Shown one piece after another: positions 9,519 to 19,363 of a stretch of 64,000 nt of DNA. Positions within the stretch are counted from its first letter, which is position 1. Each line of letters starts with the position of its first letter. The position numbers and the translations under genes are program-made. The notes under the pieces were generated by a model. The model was not told the DNA's origin. It saw nothing but the letters and a program-made list of their open reading frames with translations, and made no database searches. The stretch comes from Leptospira bandrabouensis (GTDB lineage Bacteria; Spirochaetota; Leptospiria; Leptospirales; Leptospiraceae), in NCBI RefSeq assembly GCF_004770905.1, contig NZ_RQHT01000014.1, positions 310,001 through 374,000 of the forward strand, written 5' to 3'.

Positions 9519-10154
9519 ATGAAAATATTAAAAAAAATAAGTTATTTGGTTATGCTCGTAATTTTTGTTCAAAATTGTGAAGCAGATAAAAAAAACAATG
9601 ATACTTTAATTGCGGGACTTGCCATCGCAAGTCTCTCTAATTGTTTTTCTGTTCCAGCGCAAGCAATCGTTAAAGATGGAAATGCAGCTACAACGGTAAC
9701 ATACAACTGTACTGTAAGTGGAAAGGTGTATACTTGCGAACCAACGGGCGGAGGAAATAAAGTAGTAAGAACCTATTCATCAGCTACCGCTGCAAAATTA
9801 GGTGTGGTTGATCCTCCTTCTTTATCAAACCAACATGTTCAACGAGGTTTGGAGAAAAGGACAGAAGGTGCGACAGAAACAAATTTTGTATACAATGCAT
9901 CAAATCAATTACAATCAGTTTCCTCACCCACAGTGACTTATTCCAATTATGACGACAGAGGATTTCCGCGTTCCAATTCTTCTGGAAGTACAATTACATA
10001 CACTTATGAAGGATCTAGAACAATACCAACCACTGTCAGTGATGCTGCTAACACATATACATATGATAATAGAGGTTGGGCTACAAAAGTAAGTTTTGGA
10101 TTCGGTAATCCAACCACTGTGGAATACAGCGGCTCTCTTGGAATTTGCCAATAA
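9519..10154 (+). CDS. Putative lipoprotein with YD/RHS-like repeats
   Basis: About 211 residues. The signal peptide MKILKKISYLVMLVIFVQNC gives a lipobox cysteine at residue 20. The second half carries tyrosine-rich units such as FVYNASNQLQSVSS, VTYSNYDDRGFPRSNSS, ITYTYEGSRT and YTYDNRGWATKV, the pattern of RHS/YD repeats that build beta shells in much larger toxins and wall proteins. Here only four or five units are present and there is no toxin tip, so the function is unknown. I chose ATG 9519, which has GGGAG 5 bases upstream, over the upstream TTG at 9498. The gene is convergent with a histidine kinase and follows a response regulator, so it might be part of one envelope-sensing locus (inference). 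Confidence 0.75.
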   Translation: MKILKKISYLVMLVIFVQNCEADKKNNDTLIAGLAIASLSNCFSVPAQAIVKDGNAATTVTYNCTVSGKVYTCEPTGGGNKVVRTYSSATAAKLGVVDPPSLSNQHVQRGLEKRTEGATETNFVYNASNQLQSVSSPTVTYSNYDDRGFPRSNSSGSTITYTYEGSRTIPTTVSDAANTYTYDNRGWATKVSFGFGNPTTVEYSGSLGICQ

Positions 10155-10187
10155 AAATCATTTGAACTGCGAACTAGTTGCTAAAAG

Positions 10188-10218
10188 TTTTACTTCCATT
10201 CACATAATGGAAGTAAAA
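10188..10218. terminator. Perfect hairpin between convergent genes
   Basis: TTTTACTTCCATT (10188-10200) and AATGGAAGTAAAA (10206-10218) form a perfect 13-base-pair stem with a 5-base loop, placed between convergent genes and overlapping the last codons of the kinase gene. T tracts are weak on both sides, so it may be a bidirectional terminator or a 3-prime-end stabiliser. Confidence 0.5.
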
Positions 10219-12538
10219 TGGTAAACCTCATTCCTCCTGTTGGTCGATCTGTCATTAAAAGTTCGCCACCATGCGCCAAAACAATTTTTCTTACGATGGA
10301 TAATCCCAAACCTGTTCCATGAGGTTTATTCGACTCGATTTTAGAATCAAATACATTTCGTTTAATATCTTCGCTCATTCCTGGTCCATCATCTTCCATA
10401 ATAATGTAGAGAGTAGAACTCTCAGAATGTATCGATAATAAAAATTCTGTGACTTCAGAATTTAGATCTAATGAATTTTTTGCAATGTTTAAACATAACC
10501 GTCTAATTCGCAAGGGATCTATTTTAAAAGTTTCAGTAGTTATCCAATTCTTATATTTAAATGTTATATTACTCTTTTGAAATAAAATTGTAAGGTCTTC
10601 TTTCACACTGGAAAAAAATACATTTACGTTGGTGATTTTTAAATCCAATATAATGTTATTTTTAGAAAATTCTAAAATATCTATAGATAAGTTTGATAAT
10701 GTATCTATTTCTTGTTTCGTTTGCCTGAATATCTCCACTTTATTCAGCGGATCCAATTCCAATAATTCCAAACTTTTACGTATTAGTATTACATGGTTTC
10801 CAATATCGTGAGCAATTTCTGAAGAAAATTCTCCAATGATTGCATATTTTTCAATATCATGTCTCGCTAAATTCTGAATGGAAAGGACTAACGCATAAGA
10901 AATTGCCTTGGCCCAATCTAAGTCCGATTCATCTTTCAAGAATCGATTCTCAGGAATATCTAATATCAACTGTATCGTTTCATTTTGTATTATTGGAATA
11001 AAATACCTTTTATTGATGGTAATTGGATCGAAAAATTTTGATACATCATTTTCTATCAATGATTCAACCATCTCTTGCGAAATGTTTTCATAATTAAAAC
11101 TCAAATCAGCATCTATCGAATAAACTATCCAACTTTGTGTAGATTGACTAGAAACATAAATATGTAATTTTTCGTTTTCGCCAATTTTAGAAGAAAGAAT
11201 TTCTAAAGCTGATTTTGCAGCCGTTTCATAATTCGTCGATGACATAATCCTTTGGGAAGAAACCACCAATTGTTTCATTTGAGCAGAAAGTTGTTCCGAT
11301 TCCGAAAGTGAATTTGAATATCTTTTTGAAATGATGATAGAGTGAGAAAAAATCAAAAATATTTGACTATAAGGAATTAAATATGCCCCTTCAAGAATAC
11401 CATAGGTAACCAATGTATCATTGATGTTTGCATACATAATCGCTAAGTAACTCACAAAAAGTCCTAAGGCATCTTTTTGTTTTTGAACCACCGCTACTAG
11501 TAAGATGATAAACCAACCAGGAACAACTGAGAAATAAATATAAACAATGAGATAATTCAAAAAATAAGCGTATATAGAATTTGGAGTGAAAATGATCAGC
11601 AAACACATCATGTATAGTGGTGTATTGAGCAAATAACCAAATCGTCGCCAAAAAGGATTAGGTACAAACCGGTATAAAAAAGCATATAAAACGGGTGCCA
11701 TACAAAATGCGGAAAAGTATTCAATTCTATTTAATAATTCCCAAGAAAGAGAATCAAAAATTAAGTGACCAAGCCTTTCCCCTGTTGTTAAAGCTCTCAG
11801 CAAAATCAAAACACAGTGGAAGGAAAACAAAAGAGGTGTAATGTCTGTTTTGCGAAATAAAAAAAAGATGATATTGTAACACGCCATGAGGGCTGCAGCA
11901 ATACATACAGCGACTGTAAATCCAGATTGAACTTGTTTTTTTTGATATATGGTTTCTGCTTTTCCCAAAAGAATTGGGAACCAATAACCACCCCATCGAT
12001 TACTAAAATTAGATACATGAAACAAAAGTTCGTAAGATTCACTTTTTGGTAAAAGTATGATTTGAGGTTTGTATTTTGGTGTTACATCTTTTTCGCTAAC
12101 CCCAACTCGTCCAACAGAGGTGAGTAAATCACCATTTACATAGAGTCGATAAGATGTCCCAATGTCAGGTATAAATATGGCAAGGTCTGATCTAGGATTT
12201 TTAAGTGGTATCTCTAACGAATAAGTTGCAAATCCAAATCCTTCTATTTTTTCGTTATCAAATAAAGTATCGTTCCAAACTGCAGGAGAAGATTTTAATA
12301 TATAGGGAAAATTTTCTTTCTCATAGTGGTTCTTAGGTTCGACTAAATTTTTCCAATAGAATTTCCATTCTCCGACAAGCGGAATCACAGTATCTTTCTC
12401 AATCGAAACTTGTGATAGATCTAGGATTCCACCAATTGCCTTTAATTTTGTATGATTCGGCCCTGCGTTTTCGCAGTGAACAAAAACAAAAAGCAAAAAA
12501 ACAAGTTTCAATAGGCGAATGTAATGATACTTATTCAA
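10190..12538 (-). CDS. 7TMR-DISM sensor histidine kinase
   Basis: A 782-residue membrane kinase. An N-terminal export signal (possibly lipidated at VFVHC, residue 22) leads into an extracytoplasmic beta-sandwich domain of the 7TMR-DISM type (about 50-190). Seven predicted transmembrane helices follow (about 205-400), then a GAF-like region (about 425-550), the phosphoacceptor histidine H577 in SSEIAHDIGNHV, and an HATPase domain with NIAKNSL (N-box), EDDGPGM (G1) and HGTGLGLSIV (G2). It should autophosphorylate in response to an extracellular ligand, probably a small molecule or carbohydrate, which is not identifiable. The start is TTG at 12538. The nearest regulator is the NarL-type protein at 8735-9388. 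Confidence 0.87.
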   Translation of the reverse strand: MNKYHYIRLLKLVFLLFVFVHCENAGPNHTKLKAIGGILDLSQVSIEKDTVIPLVGEWKFYWKNLVEPKNHYEKENFPYILKSSPAVWNDTLFDNEKIEGFGFATYSLEIPLKNPRSDLAIFIPDIGTSYRLYVNGDLLTSVGRVGVSEKDVTPKYKPQIILLPKSESYELLFHVSNFSNRWGGYWFPILLGKAETIYQKKQVQSGFTVAVCIAAALMACYNIIFFLFRKTDITPLLFSFHCVLILLRALTTGERLGHLIFDSLSWELLNRIEYFSAFCMAPVLYAFLYRFVPNPFWRRFGYLLNTPLYMMCLLIIFTPNSIYAYFLNYLIVYIYFSVVPGWFIILLVAVVQKQKDALGLFVSYLAIMYANINDTLVTYGILEGAYLIPYSQIFLIFSHSIIISKRYSNSLSESEQLSAQMKQLVVSSQRIMSSTNYETAAKSALEILSSKIGENEKLHIYVSSQSTQSWIVYSIDADLSFNYENISQEMVESLIENDVSKFFDPITINKRYFIPIIQNETIQLILDIPENRFLKDESDLDWAKAISYALVLSIQNLARHDIEKYAIIGEFSSEIAHDIGNHVILIRKSLELLELDPLNKVEIFRQTKQEIDTLSNLSIDILEFSKNNIILDLKITNVNVFFSSVKEDLTILFQKSNITFKYKNWITTETFKIDPLRIRRLCLNIAKNSLDLNSEVTEFLLSIHSESSTLYIIMEDDGPGMSEDIKRNVFDSKIESNKPHGTGLGLSIVRKIVLAHGGELLMTDRPTGGMRFTILLPLCEWK

Positions 12539-12663
12539 TCAATGTTAGGTGTAACTCCCAAAACACTCTAGTCAATATTTTTTCATAGAAAAAACTTTCG
12601 TATTATATCACCGAAAACTCTTTTTTCCTTTCAAAAGGAACAAACTTCACTAAGTTATTCCTT

Positions 12664-13152
12664 ATGTTTGAATCATTTTCCAACGCTGAAATCCTTTCTG
12701 GGATGATCACCCCTGCTGTTCTTGTATCTGCCTGCGCCAGTTTGATATTTTCCACTGCCAATCGACTTGGAAGAATCTTTGACCGAGTGAATCTTTTAAA
12801 ATCGGAAGTGGAAATTCTATTAGAAGGGAAAAGAGGTTTTCATAAAGAACGAATGGTATATATGAGACACCAACTTTCTATTCAGAAAAAACGGGCAGTT
12901 CTCATCCAACGTTCCATGGCTTTTTTATATTTGGCGACATCTTTATTTATCATTTCCAGTTTAACTTTGGCCTTCACTCTTGCCTTTGCAAAAAATCTAA
13001 ATTGGATTCCTACTGTGGTTGCCTTATCAGGAGGAATTTGTTTGTTTCTTGCCAGTGCCCTGCTTTTTTACGAAAGTAGATACAATTTAACATTCATTAA
13101 CAGGCAAATTGAATTTACTGAGTTTTTGGAAAGGGAAGTCAGAGAGAAATAA
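12664..13152 (+). CDS. DUF2721 membrane protein
   Basis: A 162-residue protein with three hydrophobic segments: residues about 10-32 (SGMITPAVLVSACASLIFSTA), 82-110 and 115-137. The ITPAVLVSACASLI...NRLGRIFDR start and the charged middle with RHQLSIQKKRAVLIQRSM match the DUF2721 family of small inner-membrane proteins. No function is established for the family. The gene stands alone, downstream of the divergent histidine-kinase gene and just before a GC-rich repeat region. The start ATG is unambiguous because the domain begins within ten residues of it. Confidence 0.8.
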   Translation: MFESFSNAEILSGMITPAVLVSACASLIFSTANRLGRIFDRVNLLKSEVEILLEGKRGFHKERMVYMRHQLSIQKKRAVLIQRSMAFLYLATSLFIISSLTLAFTLAFAKNLNWIPTVVALSGGICLFLASALLFYESRYNLTFINRQIEFTEFLEREVREK

Positions 13153-13189
13153 AGGCACAAATAATCATTGCCCAAAAAGGATTTATTGA

Positions 13190-13640
13190 TTTTCCTTTTG
13201 GGCGCCTCGAATCCGTTAGTCGACAGATATCCATCCCTAACCCGACCGCGTTATCCGCTCCAATCTTTCGCTTCGCGAAAGGATTTCCGCTACTACCGCT
13301 GGCGCTTGGATTTTATTTTTAAATCATCAAATATGGTTAACGAGGAAAGTTTACCATTGCATTTTGGTTCACTCTGAATCCAAGCACCAGGGATCCGTAG
13401 GGCTTGGTCCTAGAAGGCGATAGCCTTCGAGGACGGAAGCGAACGCGCACCCCGGAGTGAGCCCGCCCGGGTGCCCAGTGTCCGAACTATGAACTTTCTG
13501 AAAGGAAAATCTGCGATTTTCAGAATGGGCGTGCGGAAAATGGCGGGTCGTGGTAGAGGAAACGCATTGGGTGGCGGGTCTAGTTCCCCACCCTCAGATC
13601 AGGGCGGGGAGACTAAATCCACCCCCAACCCCCACCGCCC
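13190..13640. repeat. GC-rich intergenic repeat mosaic made of hairpins
   Basis: This stretch differs sharply from its neighbours in base composition and contains no credible gene. It holds several perfect stems: CTTTCGC/GCGAAAG at 13265-13281, AAGGC/GCCTT near 13413-13426, and GAAAATC/GATTTTC near 13505-13521. There are also GC-rich arms around 13448-13475 (GCACCC...GGGTGC) and G/C-block arms around 13568-13640. GGCGCTTGGATT at 13301-13312 faces AATCCAAGCACC at 13377-13388 (11 of 12 bases complementary), with similarity extending outward into CTGG and CTAC motifs, as if two diverged copies of one unit lie head to head. I infer a dispersed intergenic repeat family; copy number cannot be checked here. 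Confidence 0.55.
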
Positions 13641-13733
13641 CTATTTTGTAACAAATCTGACAAAAAAAAACGATTTTCCTGTCACCTTGGCTTTCTAGAA
13701 CGGTAAGTAAAAATTAGATTCGGAAATTCCTTC

Positions 13734-15044
13734 ATGAGAGAAATCAAAACTGTCACGATTTTAGGTGCCAACGGAGCCATGGGTTCTGGAAGTGCAGGCG
13801 TCATTGCTGCCTTCGGTGGTGCTAAAGTCCATATGCTCGCTAGAGATGTTGAAAAAGCAAAACAGGGTATCGAAGCCGCTGTCGCATCCGTAAAAACGGA
13901 TACAATTCGCGCACGAATGATCCCTGGTTCCTACGATGCGGATCTGGAAAAAGCTGTCGCAGAGTCAGATTGGGTATTCGAACTCGTGGCGGAAAGTTAC
14001 GAAGTCAAAGAACCGATCAATGCTCGCATTGCAAAAGCGCGCCGTCCGGGAACCATTGTTTCCACTGTGTCTTCTGGACTTTCCATCGGTCGTTTGGCAA
14101 AAGCTTACGATGAAGATGGTCAAAAACACTACTACGGAACACATTTTTTTAACCCTCCTTATAAAATGATCCTTTGTGAACTCGTCACTCACTCAGGAAA
14201 TGATAAAAAAGTCACACAAGCGTTAGGTGAATACCTGGACAAAGTTTTAGGTCGCGCTGTGGTTTATACAAACGACACTCCTGCTTTCGCTGGAAACCGC
14301 ATTGGATTTCAGTTGATGAACGAAGTGGCACACTTTGCAGAAAAGTATGCTGACAAAGGTGGAATCGCACTTATGGACGAAATCATGTCTGGTTACACTG
14401 GACGTGCGATGGGCCCACTGGCAACTGCTGACTTCGTTGGACTTGATGTTCACAAAGCCATCGTTGACAACATCTACGACAACACAAAAGACGAAGCTCA
14501 CGAAACATTCAAACTTCCTGGTTACTTCCAAAAGTTAATCGATGCTGGTAAACTTGGTATGAAATCTGGTGGTGGCCTCACTAAAGTTGTGAAACACGCT
14601 GACGGAAAACGTGAGAAGTTCGTTTACAATATCAAAACTGGTGAGTACGATCCGTACCCAAAATTTGATATTCCTTTTATCAAAGAAGCTCGCCAAAAAA
14701 TCAAAGACTCCGATTACAAAGGTGCTATGGACATCGTGAAAAATGCTTCTGGTTTCGAAGCAGAAATCGCACGTTACTTCATTTCACGTTACATCAGTTA
14801 TTCGCTCTCTCTCGTAGGAGAAGTGGTTGATACAAAAGAAAACACTGATGGAGCAATGGGATTTGGTTTTAACTGGGTTCCTGCCTCGGCATTTGTTGAT
14901 TTCCTTGGTGGACCAAAAGAAACAATCAAGATGATGGAAGCTTCCAAAATTCCAGTTCCAAAACTTTTAAAAGATGCAAAAGAAGGCAAAAAGTTCTACG
15001 AACTCGGCGACAAACTGGACGCAAGGTCTCTTTTCAAAGGTTAA
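13734..15044 (+). CDS. 3-hydroxyacyl-CoA dehydrogenase
   Basis: A 436-residue stand-alone dehydrogenase that oxidises 3-hydroxyacyl-CoA to 3-ketoacyl-CoA with NAD in fatty-acid beta-oxidation. The Rossmann motif GANGAMG is at residues 11-17, the family signature HFFNPP puts the catalytic histidine at H137, and [14 protein letters not shown] begins the C-terminal helical domain. No enoyl-CoA hydratase domain is fused, unlike FadB. An SCP2-type thiolase starts 14 bases downstream, so the two enzymes probably carry out consecutive steps of one pathway. Codon use is richer in G and C than many neighbours, which fits strong expression rather than foreign origin. Confidence 0.88.
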   Translation: MREIKTVTILGANGAMGSGSAGVIAAFGGAKVHMLARDVEKAKQGIEAAVASVKTDTIRARMIPGSYDADLEKAVAESDWVFELVAESYEVKEPINARIAKARRPGTIVSTVSSGLSIGRLAKAYDEDGQKHYYGTHFFNPPYKMILCELVTHSGNDKKVTQALGEYLDKVLGRAVVYTNDTPAFAGNRIGFQLMNEVAHFAEKYADKGGIALMDEIMSGYTGRAMGPLATADFVGLDVHKAIVDNIYDNTKDEAHETFKLPGYFQKLIDAGKLGMKSGGGLTKVVKHADGKREKFVYNIKTGEYDPYPKFDIPFIKEARQKIKDSDYKGAMDIVKNASGFEAEIARYFISRYISYSLSLVGEVVDTKENTDGAMGFGFNWVPASAFVDFLGGPKETIKMMEASKIPVPKLLKDAKEGKKFYELGDKLDARSLFKG

Positions 15045-15057
15045 TTAGGAGTATCAT

Positions 15058-16323
15058 ATGAGTGAAAAAGTATTTGTACTAGGCGGAGAACAAACCGACT
15101 TCCAAAGAAACTGGACCAAAGAAGGAAAAACCTTCATGTCCATGATGCGTGAAGTATTAGATGATGCTCTTGAAAAAGTTGGCATTAGTTATGATGAAAT
15201 CAAACGATTGAACAAAGAAAACCGTGTGGCTGTTTTTGTTGGAAACTTTGATGCAGAACAGTATGCAAACCAAGGACATTTGGGTGCTTTCCTTACAGAA
15301 GTAAACCCTGCTCTTTATGGTGTTCCTGGTGCTCGTTACGAAGCAGCTTGTGCTTCTGGTTCTGTGGCTCTTGATGCAGCGATCACACATATCCGTGCTG
15401 AAGACTACGATCTAGCAATTGTTCTTGGTGTGGAAGTGATGAAAACTGTTTCTTCTTCTGTGGGTGGTGACTTCCTTGGAACAGCTGCTTACTATGAAAA
15501 AGAAGCGAAGGGAGTTCAATTTCCTTTCCCAAAACTTTTCGGAAAACTAGCAGATGTTATCCTCGAACGTTATGAACTCAAAGAAGAACGTTTTATGGAT
15601 GCTCTTGCTGAAATTTCTCGTATCAACTACGCAAACGCAAAACGGAACCCAAAAGCACAAACTCGCACTTGGTTCATGAACAAGGAACATGCGATGGCTC
15701 GTGGTGGTGATAATAATATGGCTGTGGGTGGAAGACTTTGTATCACTGACTGTTCTCAAGTAACAGACGGTGCTGCTGTAACCATCCTTGCTTCCAAAGA
15801 TTACACGAAAGAATACGCTAAAAAAACTGGCCGCAAAGTAGATGACATCCCTCGTGTGAAGGGTTGGGGTCACCGTGTAGCACCGATTACATTTGAAGCA
15901 AAAAAACAAGAATCCGTTGGGGACAAATACATCCTTCCATGGACTCGCCAAACTGTAAAAGATGCTTACAAACGTGCTGACCTTGATGTGAAACACATAG
16001 ATGTGTTTGAAACACATGACTGTTTTACTTCTTCTGAGTATGCTGCGATTTCTGCTTTTGGAATCTCAGAGCCAGGAAAAGAACACATTGCGATCGAAGA
16101 AGGAACGATTGACTTTGGTGGTAAAAAACCAATCAATCCATCCGGTGGTCTCATCGGTGTGGGTCATCCTGTGGGTGCGTCCGGTGTTCGTATGATGCTC
16201 GACCTCTACAAACAAGTCACAAACACAGCTGGTGATTACCAAGTAAAAGGTGCTAAAAATGGCCTTATGCTTAACATCGGTGGATCGGCTACGACGAACT
16301 TCGTGTTCATCTTAGGGAAGTAA
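15058..16323 (+). CDS. Thiolase family protein (acetyl-CoA acetyltransferase, SCP2-type)
   Basis: A 421-residue thiolase. The nucleophilic cysteine is C98 in [12 protein letters not shown], the catalytic histidine H370 in [10 protein letters not shown], and the HDCF motif (H320-C322) replaces the second C-terminal cysteine of classic thiolases, as in SCP2-type thiolases; the C-terminus reads NIGGSATTN. It should cleave 3-ketoacyl-CoA, or condense acyl-CoA units, in the cytoplasm. AGGAG lies 7-8 bases before ATG 15058. Co-transcription with the preceding 3-hydroxyacyl-CoA dehydrogenase is very likely. Substrate chain length cannot be read from the sequence. Confidence 0.87.
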   Translation: MSEKVFVLGGEQTDFQRNWTKEGKTFMSMMREVLDDALEKVGISYDEIKRLNKENRVAVFVGNFDAEQYANQGHLGAFLTEVNPALYGVPGARYEAACASGSVALDAAITHIRAEDYDLAIVLGVEVMKTVSSSVGGDFLGTAAYYEKEAKGVQFPFPKLFGKLADVILERYELKEERFMDALAEISRINYANAKRNPKAQTRTWFMNKEHAMARGGDNNMAVGGRLCITDCSQVTDGAAVTILASKDYTKEYAKKTGRKVDDIPRVKGWGHRVAPITFEAKKQESVGDKYILPWTRQTVKDAYKRADLDVKHIDVFETHDCFTSSEYAAISAFGISEPGKEHIAIEEGTIDFGGKKPINPSGGLIGVGHPVGASGVRMMLDLYKQVTNTAGDYQVKGAKNGLMLNIGGSATTNFVFILGK

Positions 16324-16327
16324 ACTT

Positions 16328-16765
16328 GTGAATTCGCTGAATACAGAAAAATGGAATCGGATTTTGGTCCGGTTCCTCCTTGCCTTTTCGTTTTGGGAAG
16401 CAGTGTCGATCCCCGTTCGGATGGTGTTTTTTTCAAAGTTTTACTTTGATCCAACTTTCAAAACAATGTTTGTTCCTATAACGGATGTTTTTTGGATTGG
16501 ACCTGTATTCAGCGATTTGTTATTCACACTTTCCTTTGGATTCCTTTATTCTTTAATGAAAGAATCTCTGCCACAAGGACTTGTGGGTGGATTTTTAGTA
16601 GGAATCTTAGTATCCATCATTGGATTTGTATCGCCAATGCTTTGGACATTGTCCCTCACAAACTTTGCGCCAACTGTTCTTGTTTGGGTTTGGGTGGCTT
16701 ACTACTCAATCTTTACTATATCTACTGCTGTCATTTATTCAGTGGGTTGGAACGCAGAAGACTAA
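16328..16765 (+). CDS. Small integral membrane protein, unknown
   Basis: A 145-residue protein with four hydrophobic segments (about residues 12-35, 50-75, 83-105 and 110-140) and few charged residues after the first ten. The GTG start at 16328 lies 4 bases after the thiolase stop, so it is read from the same transcript. A strong terminator begins at its stop codon, ending the operon. No family is recognised; similar four-helix proteins of unknown role are common. A role in fatty-acid handling is only suggested by position. Confidence 0.65.
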   Translation: MNSLNTEKWNRILVRFLLAFSFWEAVSIPVRMVFFSKFYFDPTFKTMFVPITDVFWIGPVFSDLLFTLSFGFLYSLMKESLPQGLVGGFLVGILVSIIGFVSPMLWTLSLTNFAPTVLVWVWVAYYSIFTISTAVIYSVGWNAED

Positions 16766-16796
16766 AACCCAAAGGAAACTTTGGGTTTTTTATTTT
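16764..16796 (+). terminator. Rho-independent terminator
   Basis: AAAACCCAAAG (16764-16774), a GAAA loop and CTTTGGGTTTT (16779-16789) form an 11-base-pair stem followed by a T-rich tail. It overlaps the stop codon of the small membrane protein and lies between convergent genes; flanking A bases mean it may also work for the minus-strand OsmC gene. Confidence 0.85.
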
Positions 16797-17221
16797 CTAA
16801 GAATTTCTCCCGCCAAATCAGTGCCAGGTGCCACGGTATTAAAGACGGTTCCATATTTTTTGATATTTTCGTGTAACAGGTGCAGGCGGTCCTCTGATTC
16901 ATCTGTATCCACAATGACTTGATAACGAATGGATTCCATTTTGGGTGGAACATCTTGCCTGATTCCATCTACAATCACTTGAATCCCTTTCATTTGAAAA
17001 TGAAGGATGGGAGCCACTCTTTCTACTCCTTTAATGATGCAAGCCGAAAGTGCAGATAGTAATAATTCAGCAGGATTAAACGCATTTGAGTTTCCTGCCA
17101 TATCTGTATCTAATGCGATTTCTGCCGATTTACACCGAGATAAACTCGAATGGGAATCCACTCTGACCGTTTCCACATGGAAGTTCATTTTTGGTTTTGT
17201 ATTTGGGTCTGGATTTGTCAT
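16790..17221 (-). CDS. OsmC/Ohr family protein
   Basis: A 143-residue protein of the OsmC/Ohr superfamily, which includes thiol peroxidases that reduce organic hydroperoxides in the cytoplasm. Family features are the AFNPAELLLSALSACI helix with a conserved cysteine near residue 61 and the C-terminal strand-helix pattern. Another cysteine lies at about residue 30 (SRCKSAE), but the spacing differs from canonical Ohr, so activity is uncertain. The ATG start is preceded by AGGTAAGG. It reads towards the fatty-acid operon and shares the terminator region with it; the MCP gene lies just upstream on the same strand. Confidence 0.8.
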   Translation of the reverse strand: MTNPDPNTKPKMNFHVETVRVDSHSSLSRCKSAEIALDTDMAGNSNAFNPAELLLSALSACIIKGVERVAPILHFQMKGIQVIVDGIRQDVPPKMESIRYQVIVDTDESEDRLHLLHENIKKYGTVFNTVAPGTDLAGEILRK

Positions 17222-17254
17222 TGCCTTACCTGATCATGTTTATACTACGAGTCA

Positions 17255-18946
17255 TTAAAAATGAAATCGGAATGCAACGGAATCCAATCTGTCTGCCACT
17301 AAACCTAAGTTGGCTATAGACTCTTCAATAGCGGCAATGGTATGTTTTTGTTCGTTAGCAGCTGCGGACAACTCTTCTACAATGGCAGATGTATTGATCA
17401 GTTGAGTTTGAATTTTTTCCATATTCCCTAAAACATTTCCTGACATCGATTCAGTGCCTTCTGTTGATCCATTGATCTTTTCTGCACTGAGCTTTGTTTC
17501 TTCAGCATTCTTTAAAATTTTGTCCATTTCCATTTGAACCGTTTCAAACTCTAAAGATCCCATCTCTACTTCACCAAGTCCTTCTTGGATATCGGAGACC
17601 GTTTGTAAAATTTTTGCAGTTAATTCATTGACGAAGGTTGATATTTCTTTGGCTGATTGATTGGATTGTTCCGCCAATTTTCCCACTTCCCCTGCGACAA
17701 CGGCAAATCCTCTTCCTGCGTCCCCAGCTCTTGCAGATTCAATGGAAGCATTTAAAGAAAGTAAGTTTGTTTTTTCGGAAATGGCTGTGATCGTCTCTGT
17801 AATCTTTCGAATTGCCTTTGTTTTTTCACCAAGTTCTTTGATGACTTCTGATGTTTTGAAAATTTGTTTCCTTGCTTTTTGGAATTGGGTCATTGCTTTA
17901 TCAGAACGATCTTTTCCCACTAAGGAAAAACGATATGATTCATTGGATTCCGACTGAACCACATTTGACTCATTTCGTATATTGCAAATTAGGCGATTTA
18001 AGGAATCCAATTCTTGGAAGATACTATCGGAACTTTCACGAGTCACAATACTTGAATCAGCCAAGGAAAACATAGCCTTTGACAACTCTTGAAAGGCAAC
18101 ATGAATATGTTCCACAGCATAGGTAAGTGCTTTTATTTGCGTTTTTACAATTTCCGCATTTCCAATTAATTGAGAAATCATACCTCTAAACTCAAACTGA
18201 GTTTTTTTGATCATCGGAAATAGGGGTGCATAATCTCCCTTAATTTCAAAAACTACATCAAATTTCAACTTTCCGTTGTATAAATTCTCGAGATATTCTT
18301 TCACTTTTGAGAAAGATATTTTATTATTACGGATGGATAAAAAACCAAAACTGGTAACCAAAAAAAAGAAAACAAATCCAAATATAGATACTGCTGGGTT
18401 AGAAAGAAATTCAAAGCCAACATACGTTTTCAATAAAAACAGAACCAATAAAAGTCCACTAACAATAGTTTGCATGAAAAACATGGAAGCCAAAGTTAAA
18501 CTAAAATTTTTGCGACTGCTTGTTTCAAGTTTTCCATTTTCAAGATTTAACTTTGCATAAAGCAATTCTGCCTTACGAATTTGTTCTTTGGTTGCCTTGG
18601 TTCGGACAGACATATAACCTATATGTTGCCCATCTTGGTAGATCGGGGAAACGTTTGCATCAACCCAATAATAATCTCCGTTTTTACAGCGGTTCTTGAT
18701 AATCCCTATCCAAGAATGTTGGGTTTTGATGGTATCCCATAAATCTTGAAAGGCCGCCTTAGGCATATCCGGGTGACGAATCAGGTTATGAGGTTGCCCC
18801 ATTACCTCTTTTTCGGTATATCCACTAATGCGTAAAAAATCCTCATTCACATAGGTGATGATTCCTTTTAAATCTGTTTTAGAAGTAATCTTAGTTCCTT
18901 CTTGAAACTCTACTTCATTCTTTGTAACGGGAAAATTTTGACGCAT
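17255..18946 (-). CDS. PAS-domain methyl-accepting chemotaxis protein, Aer-like
   Basis: A 563-residue chemoreceptor. The N-terminal PAS domain (about residues 15-120) has [30 protein letters not shown] and [11 protein letters not shown], the pattern of Aer and related redox/energy sensors. Two membrane helices follow (about 145-170 and 180-200), then a linker and the MCP signalling domain with its hairpin tip in [18 protein letters not shown] and [18 protein letters not shown]. It should report energy or redox state to CheA/CheW. No large periplasmic domain is present, in line with intracellular sensing. The gene lies 33 bases upstream of osmC on the same strand. Confidence 0.88.
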   Translation of the reverse strand: MRQNFPVTKNEVEFQEGTKITSKTDLKGIITYVNEDFLRISGYTEKEVMGQPHNLIRHPDMPKAAFQDLWDTIKTQHSWIGIIKNRCKNGDYYWVDANVSPIYQDGQHIGYMSVRTKATKEQIRKAELLYAKLNLENGKLETSSRKNFSLTLASMFFMQTIVSGLLLVLFLLKTYVGFEFLSNPAVSIFGFVFFFLVTSFGFLSIRNNKISFSKVKEYLENLYNGKLKFDVVFEIKGDYAPLFPMIKKTQFEFRGMISQLIGNAEIVKTQIKALTYAVEHIHVAFQELSKAMFSLADSSIVTRESSDSIFQELDSLNRLICNIRNESNVVQSESNESYRFSLVGKDRSDKAMTQFQKARKQIFKTSEVIKELGEKTKAIRKITETITAISEKTNLLSLNASIESARAGDAGRGFAVVAGEVGKLAEQSNQSAKEISTFVNELTAKILQTVSDIQEGLGEVEMGSLEFETVQMEMDKILKNAEETKLSAEKINGSTEGTESMSGNVLGNMEKIQTQLINTSAIVEELSAAANEQKHTIAAIEESIANLGLVADRLDSVAFRFHF

Positions 18947-19363
18947 TTACTAGTAAATACCAACTTCTTATAGTTCAATTGAAAGTATTTAGGTAACCCT
19001 ATAAGAATCAAGCAAATTAGCTCCAATCGATTTATAAGAGAATGGTCATGAAAGCAGAACATAATTATTGTAATCAATTCAATACCGAAAACAACTTCAT
19101 CTTACGTTCAGAAAGAATTCCCAAATTTAAATTCACAAAAGGTGGAAATTAATTTTTAACTAAAATACTTCTAAACTCTTGGATATATTCCTAAAAGCAA
19201 AGGAAGACACTCAAAGTTTATGGAGAAACCCATCCCTTCGGCTTGACTTTTAGGGAATGATCCTCTATTTTACGGAAGACGAATGTATAAAAAAAATAGA
19301 ATCATGTTGTAGAATTAAAATTTTCTAATTTTACAAACTAGCAAAGGGCAATAGGATTATTTT
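18947..19363. other. Intergenic region between divergent MCP and phosphatase genes
   Basis: Of these 417 bases only the putative promoter at 19243-19271 stands out. A 36-codon open frame at 19042-19152 (starts MVMKAEHNYC, ends KFTKGGN) has AAGAG a few bases upstream, but it is too short and unlike known proteins to call. No RNA gene or repeat was recognised. Confidence 0.4.
19243..19271 (+). promoter_or_regulatory. Putative sigma70-type promoter
   Basis: TTGACT (19243-19248) and TATTTT (19266-19271) are separated by exactly 17 bases, about 90 bases before the TTG start of the phosphatase gene. By-eye match only. Confidence 0.45.

Noticed and set aside
13342..13350. GAGGAAAGT, resembling the start of RNase P RNA
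   Set aside because: The rest of the conserved RNase P core does not follow; only this short match is present.
13168..13377. 69-codon open frame in the same repeat region
   Set aside because: It spans inverted-repeat arms and has no protein-like features.
13471..13698. 75-codon open frame in the GC-rich repeat
   Set aside because: Composition follows the repeat arms and hairpins, with no ribosome site or recognisable protein.
19042..19152. 36-codon frame in the MCP/phosphatase gap
   Set aside because: A weak ribosome site alone is not enough for such a short frame.
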